Source: Streptomyces polyasparticus
GTDB taxonomy: Bacteria; Actinomycetota; Actinomycetes; Streptomycetales; Streptomycetaceae
Assembly: GCF_014493765.1 (NCBI RefSeq)
Contig: NZ_JACTVJ010000004.1
Span: forward strand, 62,001 to 126,000
Direction: 5' to 3'
DNA: 64,000 nt
This document shows positions 18,321-26,406 of this stretch, piece after piece (positions within the stretch are counted from its first letter, which is position 1; the number at the start of each line of letters is the position of its first letter). The notes beneath the pieces are model-generated. The model did no database searches. It was given only the letters and a program-made list of their open reading frames with translations, and was not told the DNA's origin. A program made the translations under genes and the position numbers.

Positions 18321-19855
18321 GCCGCCCGCGTTCGGCGGCGGGCTCGCCGGGCTCGGGCAGCGCCGTGCCGCGGCTGGTGATCGCCGCGCCCGCTTCCGGG
18401 TCCGGCAAGACCACCGTGGCGACCGGCCTGATGGCCGCGTTCACGGCGGCCGGTCTCGCCGTGTCCCCGCACAAGGTGGGGCCGGACTACATCGACCCGG
18501 GCTACCACGCACTGGCCACGGGCCGCGTCGGGCGGAACCTGGACGCGTATCTGTGCGGTGCGGAGCTGATCGCGCCACTGTTCGCGCACGGGGCGCAAGG
18601 GTGCGATCTCGCCCTCGTGGAGGGCGTGATGGGGCTCTACGACGGTGCGTCCGGGCAGGGCGAGCTGGCCTCCACGGCCCAGGTCGCCAAGCTGCTGCGG
18701 GCGCCCGTGGTCCTGGTCGTCGACGCCTCCTCGCAGTCGCGGTCGGTGGCCGCCCTGGTGCACGGGTTCGCGTCGTGGGACCCCGAGGTACGGATCGCGG
18801 GGGTGATCCTCAACAAGGTCGGATCGGACCGGCACGAGGAGCTGTTGCGGGACGCGCTCGACGAGTCCGGGGTGCCGGTGCTGGGTGCTTTGCGGCGCGT
18901 GGACCGAGTGAGCCAGCCCTCGCGGCACTTGGGCCTTGTCCCGGTGGCCGAGCGTTCCGCCGAGGCGGTGGAATCGGTGGCCGCGCTCGCCGCGCAGGTG
19001 CGGCAGGGCTGCGATCTGGAGCAGCTGCTCGCGCTGGCGCGCAGCGCGCCGACGCTCGACGTGCGGCCGTGGTCGCCCCGGGCCGCGCTCGACGCGGGCA
19101 CGGTCTCGGCCTCCGCCGATGCGACCGGACCCGCAGCTGCCGGGCGTGACGCCACCGTCCCCGCAGCCGCCGGGCTCCACGCCACCGACGCCGAGGCTGC
19201 CGGACCCGGGGCTTCACGCGACGGCGACCCCTCCGTGCGGCAGCGGCCCGTCGTGGCGCTCGCCGCCGGTCCCGCCTTCACTTTCTCGTACGCCGAGCAG
19301 GCCGAACTCATGACGGCCGCGGGCGCCGAGGTCGTCCCCTTCGATCCGTTGCGCGACGAGCAACTGCCGGACGGGACCGCAGGGTTGATCATCGGGGGCG
19401 GTTTCCCCGAGATGCACGCGCCCGAGCTCGCCGCGAACGAGCCGCTGCGCAAGTCCGTCGCGGAACTCGCCCTGTCCGGCGCCCCGGTCGCGGCCGAATG
19501 CGCCGGACTGCTCTACCTGGCACGCGAGCTGGACGGCAGGCCGATGTGCGGAGTATTGGACGCCGAGGCGCGGATGTCGGAGCGCCTCACCCTCGGCTAC
19601 CGGGAGGCGGTCGCAGTGACGGACAGCGTCCTCGCGGCGGCCGGGACCCGGACCCGGGGGCATGAATTCCACCGCACCGTGATCGAGCCGGGTGCGGGCC
19701 CGGCTCCGGCCTGGGGCATGCACGCTCCGGAACGCCGGGTCGAAGGATTCGTGCAGCAGGGCGTGCACGCGAGCTATCTGCACACGCATGCGGCAGCGCT
19801 CCCCGGCGCCGCCCACAGGTTCGTAGAGAGGTGCGCGCAGTGGACAGCGCAGTGA
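18314..19855 (+). CDS. cobB: Cobyrinic/hydrogenobyrinic acid a,c-diamide synthase
   Basis: A 513-residue CobB/CbiA. The N-terminal ATPase domain has the P-loop ASGSGKTT (about 27-34), HKVGPDYIDPGYH and GVMGLYDG. The C-terminal glutaminase domain has the nucleophile Cys396 in VAAECAGLLYL and the C-terminal histidine region SYLHTHAA. It amidates the a and c side chains. Between the domains lies an Ala-rich linker built of three 10-residue repeats (19118-19207). The ATG at 18314 and GTG at 18317 are both possible starts; each overlaps the cobO stop. Confidence 0.95.
   Translation: MVSRPRSAAGSPGSGSAVPRLVIAAPASGSGKTTVATGLMAAFTAAGLAVSPHKVGPDYIDPGYHALATGRVGRNLDAYLCGAELIAPLFAHGAQGCDLALVEGVMGLYDGASGQGELASTAQVAKLLRAPVVLVVDASSQSRSVAALVHGFASWDPEVRIAGVILNKVGSDRHEELLRDALDESGVPVLGALRRVDRVSQPSRHLGLVPVAERSAEAVESVAALAAQVRQGCDLEQLLALARSAPTLDVRPWSPRAALDAGTVSASADATGPAAAGRDATVPAAAGLHATDAEAAGPGASRDGDPSVRQRPVVALAAGPAFTFSYAEQAELMTAAGAEVVPFDPLRDEQLPDGTAGLIIGGGFPEMHAPELAANEPLRKSVAELALSGAPVAAECAGLLYLARELDGRPMCGVLDAEARMSERLTLGYREAVAVTDSVLAAAGTRTRGHEFHRTVIEPGAGPAPAWGMHAPERRVEGFVQQGVHASYLHTHAAALPGAAHRFVERCAQWTAQ
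19118..19207 (+). repeat. In-frame 30-bp tandem repeat x3 in cobB
   Basis: Three consecutive 30-bp units at 19118, 19148 and 19178 encode DATGPAAAGR, DATVPAAAGL and HATDAEAAGP. They form a flexible linker between the two enzyme domains. Confidence 0.8.
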
Positions 19856-20601
19856 GCCGCAGGCTGATCGGGGTCGGAGTGGGCCCCGGCGACCCCGAGT
19901 TGGTGACGGTCAAGGGTGTACGCGCGCTGCGCGAGGCGGACGTCGTGGTGGTGCCCGTGATGGCGGCCCCCGACGGTTCGGACGGCGGGGAGCCGGGCCG
20001 GGCCGAGACGACGGTCCTGGAGTACGTGGCGCGCGAGAAGGTCGTCCGTGTGGTGTTCGCGCTCAATGAGCGCTCCGACCGCGGGCGCCGCGAGGCGGCC
20101 TGGGACGCGGCGGGCGCACGGGTGGCCGGGCTGCTCGCCGAGCACACCACCGTCGCCTTCGCGACGATCGGGGACCCCAATGTGTACTCGACGTTCACCT
20201 ATCTCGCGCAGACCATCACCGAGCTCACCCCTGGTGTGGTCGTGGAGACGGTGCCCGGCATCACCGCCATGCAGGACCTCGCGGCGCGCAGCGGCGCCGT
20301 ACTGACGGAGGGCACCGAGCCGTTGACGCTGGTGCCGGTGACCGCGGGCTCGGCGGCGCTCAAGGACGCGCTCGACGGTCCCGGCACGGTGGTGGCGTAC
20401 AAGTTCGGGCGCCTCGCGCGGGAAGTGGCCGACGCGCTGCGGGAGTCGGGGCGGATCGAGGGTGCGGTCTGGGGCTCGGCGCTCGGTCTGGAGCAGGAGT
20501 CGATCCGGCCGGCGAGCGAGCTGGCCGAGGGGCCGCTGCCGTATCTGTCCACGCTGATCGCTCCCGCGCGGCGCGGGGACGGGCGCGGAGGGAAGCTGTG
20601 A
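19840..20601 (+). CDS. cobI: Precorrin-2 C20-methyltransferase
   Basis: A 253-residue SAM-dependent tetrapyrrole methyltransferase. The N-terminal GVGVGPGDPELVTVKG is the family glycine-rich motif, TIGDPNVYST the second signature, and PGITAMQDLAARSG the third. The motif set fits CobI/CbiL, which methylates C20 of precorrin-2. Start candidates are GTG at 19831, 19840 and 19852; 19840 is chosen because GAGAGG lies eight bases upstream. It overlaps the cobB end, so it is still in the first cob operon. It converges on the ZIP gene 80 bases further on. Confidence 0.92.
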   Translation: MDSAVSRRLIGVGVGPGDPELVTVKGVRALREADVVVVPVMAAPDGSDGGEPGRAETTVLEYVAREKVVRVVFALNERSDRGRREAAWDAAGARVAGLLAEHTTVAFATIGDPNVYSTFTYLAQTITELTPGVVVETVPGITAMQDLAARSGAVLTEGTEPLTLVPVTAGSAALKDALDGPGTVVAYKFGRLAREVADALRESGRIEGAVWGSALGLEQESIRPASELAEGPLPYLSTLIAPARRGDGRGGKL

Positions 20602-20681
20602 ACTCCCCGGCGTGCGATGCGGCGTGGAGGTGGACCGGGAACGCCCCGGTGTGGAGGAAGGCTGTGCACTCCCCCGCCCTG

Positions 20682-21404
20682 TCACTCCGCCGCGCCCACC
20701 ACCAGCCAGATGAAGGCCACGCCCGCGACGGTGCAGAGCACCGTCGACTTGGCGGGGTGGTCGTGGTGCGCCTCGGGCAGGATCTCGGCCGCGGCCAGGT
20801 AGAGCAGGGCGCCGCCGAAGAAGCCGAGGTAGGCGCCGAGCAGTTCCTCGGGCAGCGTGAACAGCAGCGTGGAGGCCGCGCCGACCACCGGTGCCGCGGC
20901 GTCCGCGAAGAGCATGGCGACGGCCTTGCGGCGGGCGTTCCCGTACAGGCGCGTGATCGTGTACGTGTTGAAGCCGTCCGCGAAGTCATGGGTGATGACG
21001 GCGAGCGCGACGGTCAGGCCCATCGCGCTGCCCGCCTGGAACGCGGCACCGATCGCGATCCCGTCCATCAGGCTGTGCCCCACCATCGCGGAGGCCGCGC
21101 CGAGGCCGACCTGCGGGACGCGTTCGCCGTCGGCGCCGTGGGCGGCCTGGCGCAGCGCGAGCAGTCGTTCGAGCAGATGCGCGGTGAGGAAACCGCCCAC
21201 GAACAGGAGCAGCGCCTCCGGCACACCCCAGATCTCCCGGCCGGCGGCGTCCATCGCCTCCGGCAGCAGATCGAGGCCGACCACGCCGAGCATCAGACCG
21301 CCGGCCAGGCCGAGGACGAGATGACGGCGGTCGGTGACGCGCTGCGCCGTCCAGCCGCCGACCAGCGTCATGAGGAACGCGCCGAGCGCGACGAACACCG
21401 CCAT
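20682..21404 (-). CDS. ZIP-family divalent metal transporter
   Basis: A 240-residue membrane protein with about seven or eight helices. It carries ZIP signatures: GHSLMDGIAIGAAF in the fourth helix and ITHDFADGFNTY in the fifth, whose His, Asp and Glu-type residues form the metal pathway. Members import zinc, and some also iron, manganese or cobalt. It is encoded on the opposite strand and splits the cob locus into two operons. A role in cobalt supply is attractive by position but unproven; no Zur-type operator was recognised. Confidence 0.88.
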   Translation of the reverse strand: MAVFVALGAFLMTLVGGWTAQRVTDRRHLVLGLAGGLMLGVVGLDLLPEAMDAAGREIWGVPEALLLFVGGFLTAHLLERLLALRQAAHGADGERVPQVGLGAASAMVGHSLMDGIAIGAAFQAGSAMGLTVALAVITHDFADGFNTYTITRLYGNARRKAVAMLFADAAAPVVGAASTLLFTLPEELLGAYLGFFGGALLYLAAAEILPEAHHDHPAKSTVLCTVAGVAFIWLVVGAAE

Positions 21405-21738
21405 GCGCCTTTGCTAGCCGATCATGCGGGCCACCGCCCGCACGGCTCGCCGCGAGGGGGTCTCTTTCGGATCTTGTCGGCCACGGAAGCAACACCTTTG
21501 ACGGCTGCCGAAGCGGGGTCTGGCGCGTGCAGTTGCAAGGCGGAGGAGGGAGTGATGGCGGAGCCATCGCGACCGACGACAACGCGGCAGATGTGCGTGC
21601 CAGACCCCGCGCCCCCGGCAAGATCCGAAAGAGACCCCCTGGGCGAGGGCGCCCCGGACGGGTTGCGCGAGGGACCACCCCTGCGCAGTGCCGCCCGCCC
21701 CTGAGACATCACCGAACCACCTGGAAGGACCCCATCCC
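21405..21738. other. Gene-free region upstream of cobM
   Basis: This 334-base spacer between the divergent ZIP and cobM genes contains no credible gene. Most of it is occupied by the inverted-repeat element at 21455-21640. The ribosome binding site GGAAGGA for cobM is at about 21723-21729. I see no second cobalamin riboswitch, so control of the cobM operon is unclear. Confidence 0.7.
21455..21640. repeat. 186-bp element with perfect 22-bp terminal inverted repeats
   Basis: The ends 21455-21476 and 21619-21640 are exact inverse complements over 22 bp (core GTCTCTTTCGGATCTTG). Inside, 21513-21524 and 21599-21610 form a second 12-bp perfect pair (GCGGGGTCTGGC), and around 21554-21568 lies the small palindrome GATGGCggaGCCATC. 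The nested symmetry with no coding content fits a MITE-like element or a structured RNA. No clear target-site duplication was found. Confidence 0.75.
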
Positions 21739-22566
21739 ATGGCTACCGAGGACGCTTCCGTGACCGGCAAGGTCACCTTCGTCGGCGCGGGGCCCGGCGC
21801 CGCCGATCTGCTGACGTTCCGGGCGGCGCGGGCCATCGCGGACGCGGACGTCGTGATCTGGGCGGCGAGCCTGGTGCAGGCCGAAGTCCTGGAACACGCA
21901 CGCCCGGACGCCGAGATACTCGACTCGGCGACGATGTCCCTGGAGGACGTCGTCGCCGTGTACGAGCGCGCCCTGCGCGACGGGCTGAAGGTGGCGCGGA
22001 TCCACTCCGGGGACCCCGCGCTGTGGGGCGGCACGCAGGAGCAGCTCGACCGCTGCACCGCCCTCGGTCTGGAGACCGAGATCGTGCCGGGCGTCTCCGC
22101 GTTCTCCGCGGTCGCCGCGCTCGCGCAGCGCGAGCTGACCATCCCCGAGGTGGCGCAGTCGGTGGTCCTGACCCGGCTCGGCGGCGGCAAGACACCGATG
22201 CCGCCGGGCGAGGAGGTACGGGAGTTCGCGCGGCACGGCACGACCATGGCCGTGTTCCTTTCGGCCGCGCGCTCGGGGCAGTTGGCGCGTGAGCTGCTCG
22301 AAGGCGGCTATCCGACGTCGACGCCGGTCGTGGTGGCGTATCAGGCGACCTGGCCCGAGGAGCTGATCGTGCGCTGCACGGTCGGCACGCTCGAGGACAC
22401 GGTCAAGGAGCACAAGCTCTGGAAGCACACGCTGTTCCTGGTCGGCCCGGCGCTCGACGCGTCGGGGACGCGCTCGCATCTGTACCACCCGGGCCATTTC
22501 CACGGGTACCGCAAGGCGGACCCCGAGGCCCGCAAGTCCCTTCGTACGCAGAGGGCCGGGACATGA
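21739..22566 (+). CDS. cobM: Precorrin-4 C11-methyltransferase
   Basis: A 275-residue tetrapyrrole methyltransferase matching CobM/CbiF, with VGAGPGAADLLTFRAARAI at the start, RIHSGDPALWGGTQEQ in the second motif and VPGVSAFSAVAA. It methylates C11 of the corrin precursor. The ATG at 21739 has GGAAGGA nine bases upstream. It opens the second cob operon. Its last codons fall in a partial copy of the 33-bp repeat that continues into cobL, with an ATGA overlap. Confidence 0.94.
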   Translation: MATEDASVTGKVTFVGAGPGAADLLTFRAARAIADADVVIWAASLVQAEVLEHARPDAEILDSATMSLEDVVAVYERALRDGLKVARIHSGDPALWGGTQEQLDRCTALGLETEIVPGVSAFSAVAALAQRELTIPEVAQSVVLTRLGGGKTPMPPGEEVREFARHGTTMAVFLSAARSGQLARELLEGGYPTSTPVVVAYQATWPEELIVRCTVGTLEDTVKEHKLWKHTLFLVGPALDASGTRSHLYHPGHFHGYRKADPEARKSLRTQRAGT

Positions 22567-22661
22567 CGATCCCTTCGTCCGCAGAAGGCCGGGACGTGAC
22601 GATCCCTTCGTCTGCGGAAGGCCGGGACGTGACGATCCCTTCGTCCGCAGAAGGCCGGGAC
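22537..22661 (+). repeat. 33-bp tandem repeat spanning the cobM/cobL junction
   Basis: Three complete units begin at 22563, 22596 and 22629, each reading (A/G)TGACGATCCCTTCGTC... and ending GGCCGGGAC. A partial unit precedes them at 22537-22562, inside cobM. Each full unit starts with ATG or GTG behind a purine-rich run, so the start site of cobL exists in three copies. Confidence 0.9.
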
Positions 22662-23972
22662 ACGACGGACGGCGAGACCCTCCGGACCACCGGGGCCGTC
22701 GCGGTCATCGGCATGGGCGCGGGCGGCGCGCCGCTGGACGCCCGTGCCCGCGAGCTGCTCGCCGCGGCCACGGTCGCGGTCGGCGGCAAGCGGCATCTGG
22801 ACGCGGCCCACCTGCACGACGGCGTGGAGCGGATCGTGCTCGGACCGTTGGCTCCCGCACTCGATCTGCTCGCGGAGCGGCTCGCGGACGAGCGGGCGCG
22901 CGTGGTCGTCCTCGCCTCCGGCGACCCTGGATTCTTCGGGATCGTCCGGGCGTTGGCGGAGCGATTCGGTCCGGATGCGCTCGAGATACGGCCGGGGGTG
23001 TCCTCCGTCGCCGCCGCGTTCGCGAAGGCGGGGCTGCCCTGGGACGACGCGGTGGTGGTGAGCGCGCATGGCCGCGATCTGCGGACCGCGGTCAACGTGT
23101 GCCGTGCGCACCCCAAGACGGCCGTCCTCACCGGCCCCGGCGCGGGCCCGCGCGAACTGGGCGCGGAGCTGGTGCACCGGGCCGAACGCCGGGTGCTGCT
23201 CGTCGCGTCGGCGCTCGGCGACCCCGAGCACGAACGCCTGAAGCGGGTCACGCCCGCCGAGGCCGCCGAGCGGGTGTGGGACGCGGTGAGCGTGGTGCTG
23301 TGCCTGGACGAGGAGCGGCTGCTTTCGCCGGTACGTACGGTCGCGGGGCCCCGGCCGGCGCCGGACCGCTGGGCGCTCGACGAGGGTGCGTTCGCGCACC
23401 GGGACTCGATGATCACCAAGTTCGAGGTGCGGGCACTCGCGCTGGCCCGGCTCGGTCCGCGGACCGGTGACTTCGTCTGGGACGTGGGCGCCGGATGCGG
23501 TTCGGTGGCCATCGAGTGTGCGCGCTTCGGTGCGGCGGCGGTCGCGGTCGAGAAGACCGCGGACGGGGTCGAGCGGATCCGGGCCAACGCGGCCGCGCAC
23601 GGCGTGGATGTGCGCGCGGTGCACGGTGCCGCTCCGACGGTGCTTTCCCATCTGGCCGATCCCGACGCGGTGTTCATCGGGGGCGGCGGCCGCGAGCTGC
23701 CCGCCATCGTCCGGGCCTGCGCACGGCGTGCACGGCGCACAGTGGTGGTGGCGCTGGCGGCGCTCGACCGGGTGCCTCAGGTGCGCGCCGCGCTCACGGA
23801 GTCCGGTTACACCTGCGACGGCGTCCTGCTGCAGTCCTCCCGCCTCGCGCCGCTGCCCGGTGACGTGACCCGGCTCGCGGCGGCCAATCCGGTGTTCCTG
23901 CTGTGGGGCGACCGGACCGACCTCTTGGCGGCGGGCAACGGCCCGTCCCCGTACGAAGGAGTCCTGAAGTGA
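22563..23972 (+). CDS. cobL: Bifunctional precorrin-6Y C5,15-methyltransferase/decarboxylase
   Basis: A 469-residue CobL, the fusion of CbiE and CbiT. The N-terminal half is a tetrapyrrole methyltransferase (VIGMGAGGAPLDARARELL, LASGDPGFFG). The C-terminal half is a Rossmann methyltransferase with VWDVGAGCGSVAIE and VFIGGGGRELP, which also decarboxylates the C12 acetate. The first 33 residues are three copies of TIPSSAEGRDV encoded by a tandem repeat and lie outside the conserved fold, so the true start may be ATG 22563, GTG 22596 or GTG 22629. Confidence 0.93.
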   Translation: MTIPSSAEGRDVTIPSSAEGRDVTIPSSAEGRDTTDGETLRTTGAVAVIGMGAGGAPLDARARELLAAATVAVGGKRHLDAAHLHDGVERIVLGPLAPALDLLAERLADERARVVVLASGDPGFFGIVRALAERFGPDALEIRPGVSSVAAAFAKAGLPWDDAVVVSAHGRDLRTAVNVCRAHPKTAVLTGPGAGPRELGAELVHRAERRVLLVASALGDPEHERLKRVTPAEAAERVWDAVSVVLCLDEERLLSPVRTVAGPRPAPDRWALDEGAFAHRDSMITKFEVRALALARLGPRTGDFVWDVGAGCGSVAIECARFGAAAVAVEKTADGVERIRANAAAHGVDVRAVHGAAPTVLSHLADPDAVFIGGGGRELPAIVRACARRARRTVVVALAALDRVPQVRAALTESGYTCDGVLLQSSRLAPLPGDVTRLAAANPVFLLWGDRTDLLAAGNGPSPYEGVLK

Positions 23973-25774
23973 TCGGCCTGATCTCCGCCACGGCGGCGGG
24001 TGCCGCGGCGAGCGAGCGGCTCGCCGCGGCCTGGCCCGACCGGGTCCGGGTGTACGAGGGGCCTGTGGGTCCTTCCGTACAGCGGGCGTTCGGCGAGTGC
24101 ACGCAGCTGGTGTGCTTCCTCGCGACCGGCGCGACCGTACGGCTCCTTGCGCCGCTGCTCGCCGACAAGGCCTCCGACCCGGGGGTGGTGTGCGTGGACG
24201 AGGCGGGCCGTTTTGCCGTGTCCCTCGTCGGCGGCCACGGGGGCGGGGCGAACGCGCTGGCCCACGAGGTGGCCGAGGTGCTCGGCGCGCAGCCGGTGGT
24301 GACGACGGCGACGGACGCGGTGGGGATCCCGGGGCTCGACACGCTCGGGCTGCCCGTCGAGGGCGATGTGGCGGGGGTGAGCCGGGCGGTCCTGGACGGC
24401 GAACGCGTGGAACTGGCGGCGGACTTCGCTTGGCCGCTGCCGGCGCTGCCTCCGCAGGTACGGGGTGGTGACGCGGCGCGGGCCGATGACGCAGCACAGC
24501 CTGGTACCCAGGGAGCGGGCGGATCGGAGGCTGCCCCGACCCCGCCCGCCGGAGCCCGGATCCGGGTCACCGACCGCGCCCTCGAACCGGCCGTACGCGA
24601 GGCCGTGTTGCGGCCGCCGTCGCTCGTCGTCGGGGTCGGGGCGTCCAAGGGCGCGCCGGTGGACGAGGTCCTCGACGTCATCGGCGCGGCGCTGGCCGAC
24701 GCCGGGCTCAGCCCGCGTTCCGTCGCCCGTCTGGCGACCGTGGACGCCAAGGCCGAGGAGCCCGGCATCGTCGAGGCGGCCGCGCGGCTGGGCGTCCCGC
24801 TGGTGACCTACTCCTCCGAGCGGCTGGCCGCCGTTGACGTGCCCAACCCCTCCGACGCTCCGCTGGCCGCCGTCGGCACACCGTCCGTGGCGGAGGCCGC
24901 GGCTCTGGCCGAGGGCGGCGAACTCCTCGTACCGAAGCGGAAGTCGGCGCCCGAGGGCCGCGCCGCCATGGCCACCTGCGCCGTGGTCCGCAGGGCGCCG
25001 CGCGGCCGGCTCGCCGTCGTGGGGCTCGGTCCCGGCGCCCGCGACCTGGTCACCCCCCGCGCCAAGGACGAACTGCGGCGCGCCGCCGTCCTGGTGGGCC
25101 TCGACCAGTACGTGGACCAGATCCGCGATCTGCTCAGGCCCGGCACCGTGATCCTGGAGTCGGGGCTCGGGGCCGAGGAGGAGCGGGCCCGTACCGCCGT
25201 GGCCGAGGCCCGCAAGGGGCAGGCCGTGGCGCTGATCGGCTCGGGCGACGCGGGCGTCTACGCGATGGCCTCGCCCGCCCTTGCCGAGGCGAGCGACGAC
25301 ATCGACGTCGTCGGCGTGCCGGGCGTGACAGCCGCCCTCGCGGCCGGTGCGCTCCTGGGCGCGCCGCTCGGGCACGATCACGTGTCGATCAGCCTCTCCG
25401 ATCTGCACACCCCCTGGGAGGTGATCGAGCGCCGGGTGCGCGCGGCGGCCGAGGCGGATCTCGTCGTCACCTTCTACAACCCGCGCAGCCGCGGCCGCGA
25501 CTGGCAGCTGCCGAAGGCCCTCGCGATGCTCGCGGAGCACCGCGCACCGCGCACCCCGGTGGGCGTCGTGCGCAACGCCTCGCGCGCCGACGAGTCCGTA
25601 CGCCTGACGACGCTGGCCGCCCTCGACCCGGCGACGGTCGACATGATGACCGTGGTCACCGTGGGCAACACGGCCACGCGCGAGATAGCGGGGCGGATGG
25701 TGACCCCGCGCGGCTACCGCTGGCAGCAGGACCCCGACACCGTGGCGGCCGAGGCAGTGGAGGCACAGCGATGA
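23969..25774 (+). CDS. CbiG-CobJ fusion: cobalamin ring-contraction and C17-methyltransferase
   Basis: A 601-residue fusion. The N-terminal half is CbiG-like: CFLATGATVRLLAPLL, VGGHGGGANALA and VVTTATDA, then after a Gly/Ala/Pro linker near residue 175 the C-terminal CbiG segment VVGVGASKGAPVDEV. The last 250 residues are a CobJ/CbiH methyltransferase (VVGLGPGARDLVTPRAKDEL, IGSGDAGVYAMASP, VPGVTAALA). Together these open the delta-lactone and methylate C17. The GTG overlaps the cobL stop. CbiG belongs to the early-cobalt route, which is notable next to CobN. Confidence 0.92.
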   Translation: MIGLISATAAGAAASERLAAAWPDRVRVYEGPVGPSVQRAFGECTQLVCFLATGATVRLLAPLLADKASDPGVVCVDEAGRFAVSLVGGHGGGANALAHEVAEVLGAQPVVTTATDAVGIPGLDTLGLPVEGDVAGVSRAVLDGERVELAADFAWPLPALPPQVRGGDAARADDAAQPGTQGAGGSEAAPTPPAGARIRVTDRALEPAVREAVLRPPSLVVGVGASKGAPVDEVLDVIGAALADAGLSPRSVARLATVDAKAEEPGIVEAAARLGVPLVTYSSERLAAVDVPNPSDAPLAAVGTPSVAEAAALAEGGELLVPKRKSAPEGRAAMATCAVVRRAPRGRLAVVGLGPGARDLVTPRAKDELRRAAVLVGLDQYVDQIRDLLRPGTVILESGLGAEEERARTAVAEARKGQAVALIGSGDAGVYAMASPALAEASDDIDVVGVPGVTAALAAGALLGAPLGHDHVSISLSDLHTPWEVIERRVRAAAEADLVVTFYNPRSRGRDWQLPKALAMLAEHRAPRTPVGVVRNASRADESVRLTTLAALDPATVDMMTVVTVGNTATREIAGRMVTPRGYRWQQDPDTVAAEAVEAQR

Positions 25775-26406
25775 ACACCCGTGTCGTGCACCCCATCGAG
25801 CAGGAGTCGTTCCGCAGGCTGCGCGCCCGCCTCGACACCTCGCACTTCGCGCCGCTGACCCGGGCGGTCGTCGAGCGTGTGATCCACTCGGCGGCCGACC
25901 TCGACTACGCCACGGATCTCGTCACCGACGAGGCCGCTCTCGTACGGGCGCACGCCGCCCTGCACGCGGGCGCGCCCGTGGTCGTGGACGTGGAGATGGT
26001 CGCGGCGGGCATCACGCGGCGCGAGACCGTCTGCCGTTTGAAGGACGCCGAGTCCGGCCCTGGGCTGACCCGTTCGGCGCATGCGATCCGGCTCGCCTAC
26101 GAGCAGGTCGGGCCCGGTGCGCTGTGGGTGATCGGCTGTGCGCCCACCGCCCTCGAAGAGCTCCTGACGCTCGACGCCGACCCCGCCCTGGTGATCGGAC
26201 TGCCCGTCGGTTTCGTCGGTGCGGCCGAATCCAAGGCGGCGCTGCGCGCAAGCGGGCTGCCCGCCGTCAGCAATGTCTCCGAGAAGGGCGGCTCGGCGGT
26301 CGCCGCCGCGGCGCTCAACGCGCTGCTCTACCACCCGCCGCACCAGACCCCGATGCAGGCTTCGGCCCACCCTCAGCACGACCCCCGTACGAAGGAGAAC
26401 CAGTGA
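25771..26406 (+). CDS. cobH: Precorrin-8X methylmutase
   Basis: A 211-residue CobH/CbiC that moves the C11 methyl group to C12, giving (hydrogeno)byrinic acid. The catalytic histidine is probably His39 in VVERVIHSAADLDYA. Other family segments are VDVEMVAAGI, IGCAPTALEELL and GLPVGFVGAAESK. Length is usual. It overlaps its neighbours by ATGA upstream and GTGA downstream. Confidence 0.95.
   Translation: MNTRVVHPIEQESFRRLRARLDTSHFAPLTRAVVERVIHSAADLDYATDLVTDEAALVRAHAALHAGAPVVVDVEMVAAGITRRETVCRLKDAESGPGLTRSAHAIRLAYEQVGPGALWVIGCAPTALEELLTLDADPALVIGLPVGFVGAAESKAALRASGLPAVSNVSEKGGSAVAAAALNALLYHPPHQTPMQASAHPQHDPRTKENQ

Noticed and set aside
20598-21704. Plus-strand 368-codon frame starting with a GTGA overlap after cobI
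   Set aside because: It is antisense to the ZIP transporter, which has full family motifs; the plus-strand product is Arg/Gln/His-rich without a domain.
21405-21738. A second cobalamin riboswitch ahead of cobM
   Set aside because: None of the conserved aptamer segments (GAAGCCGGTG, CCGCCACTG, AGCCAGGA) occurs here; the structure present is an inverted-repeat element.
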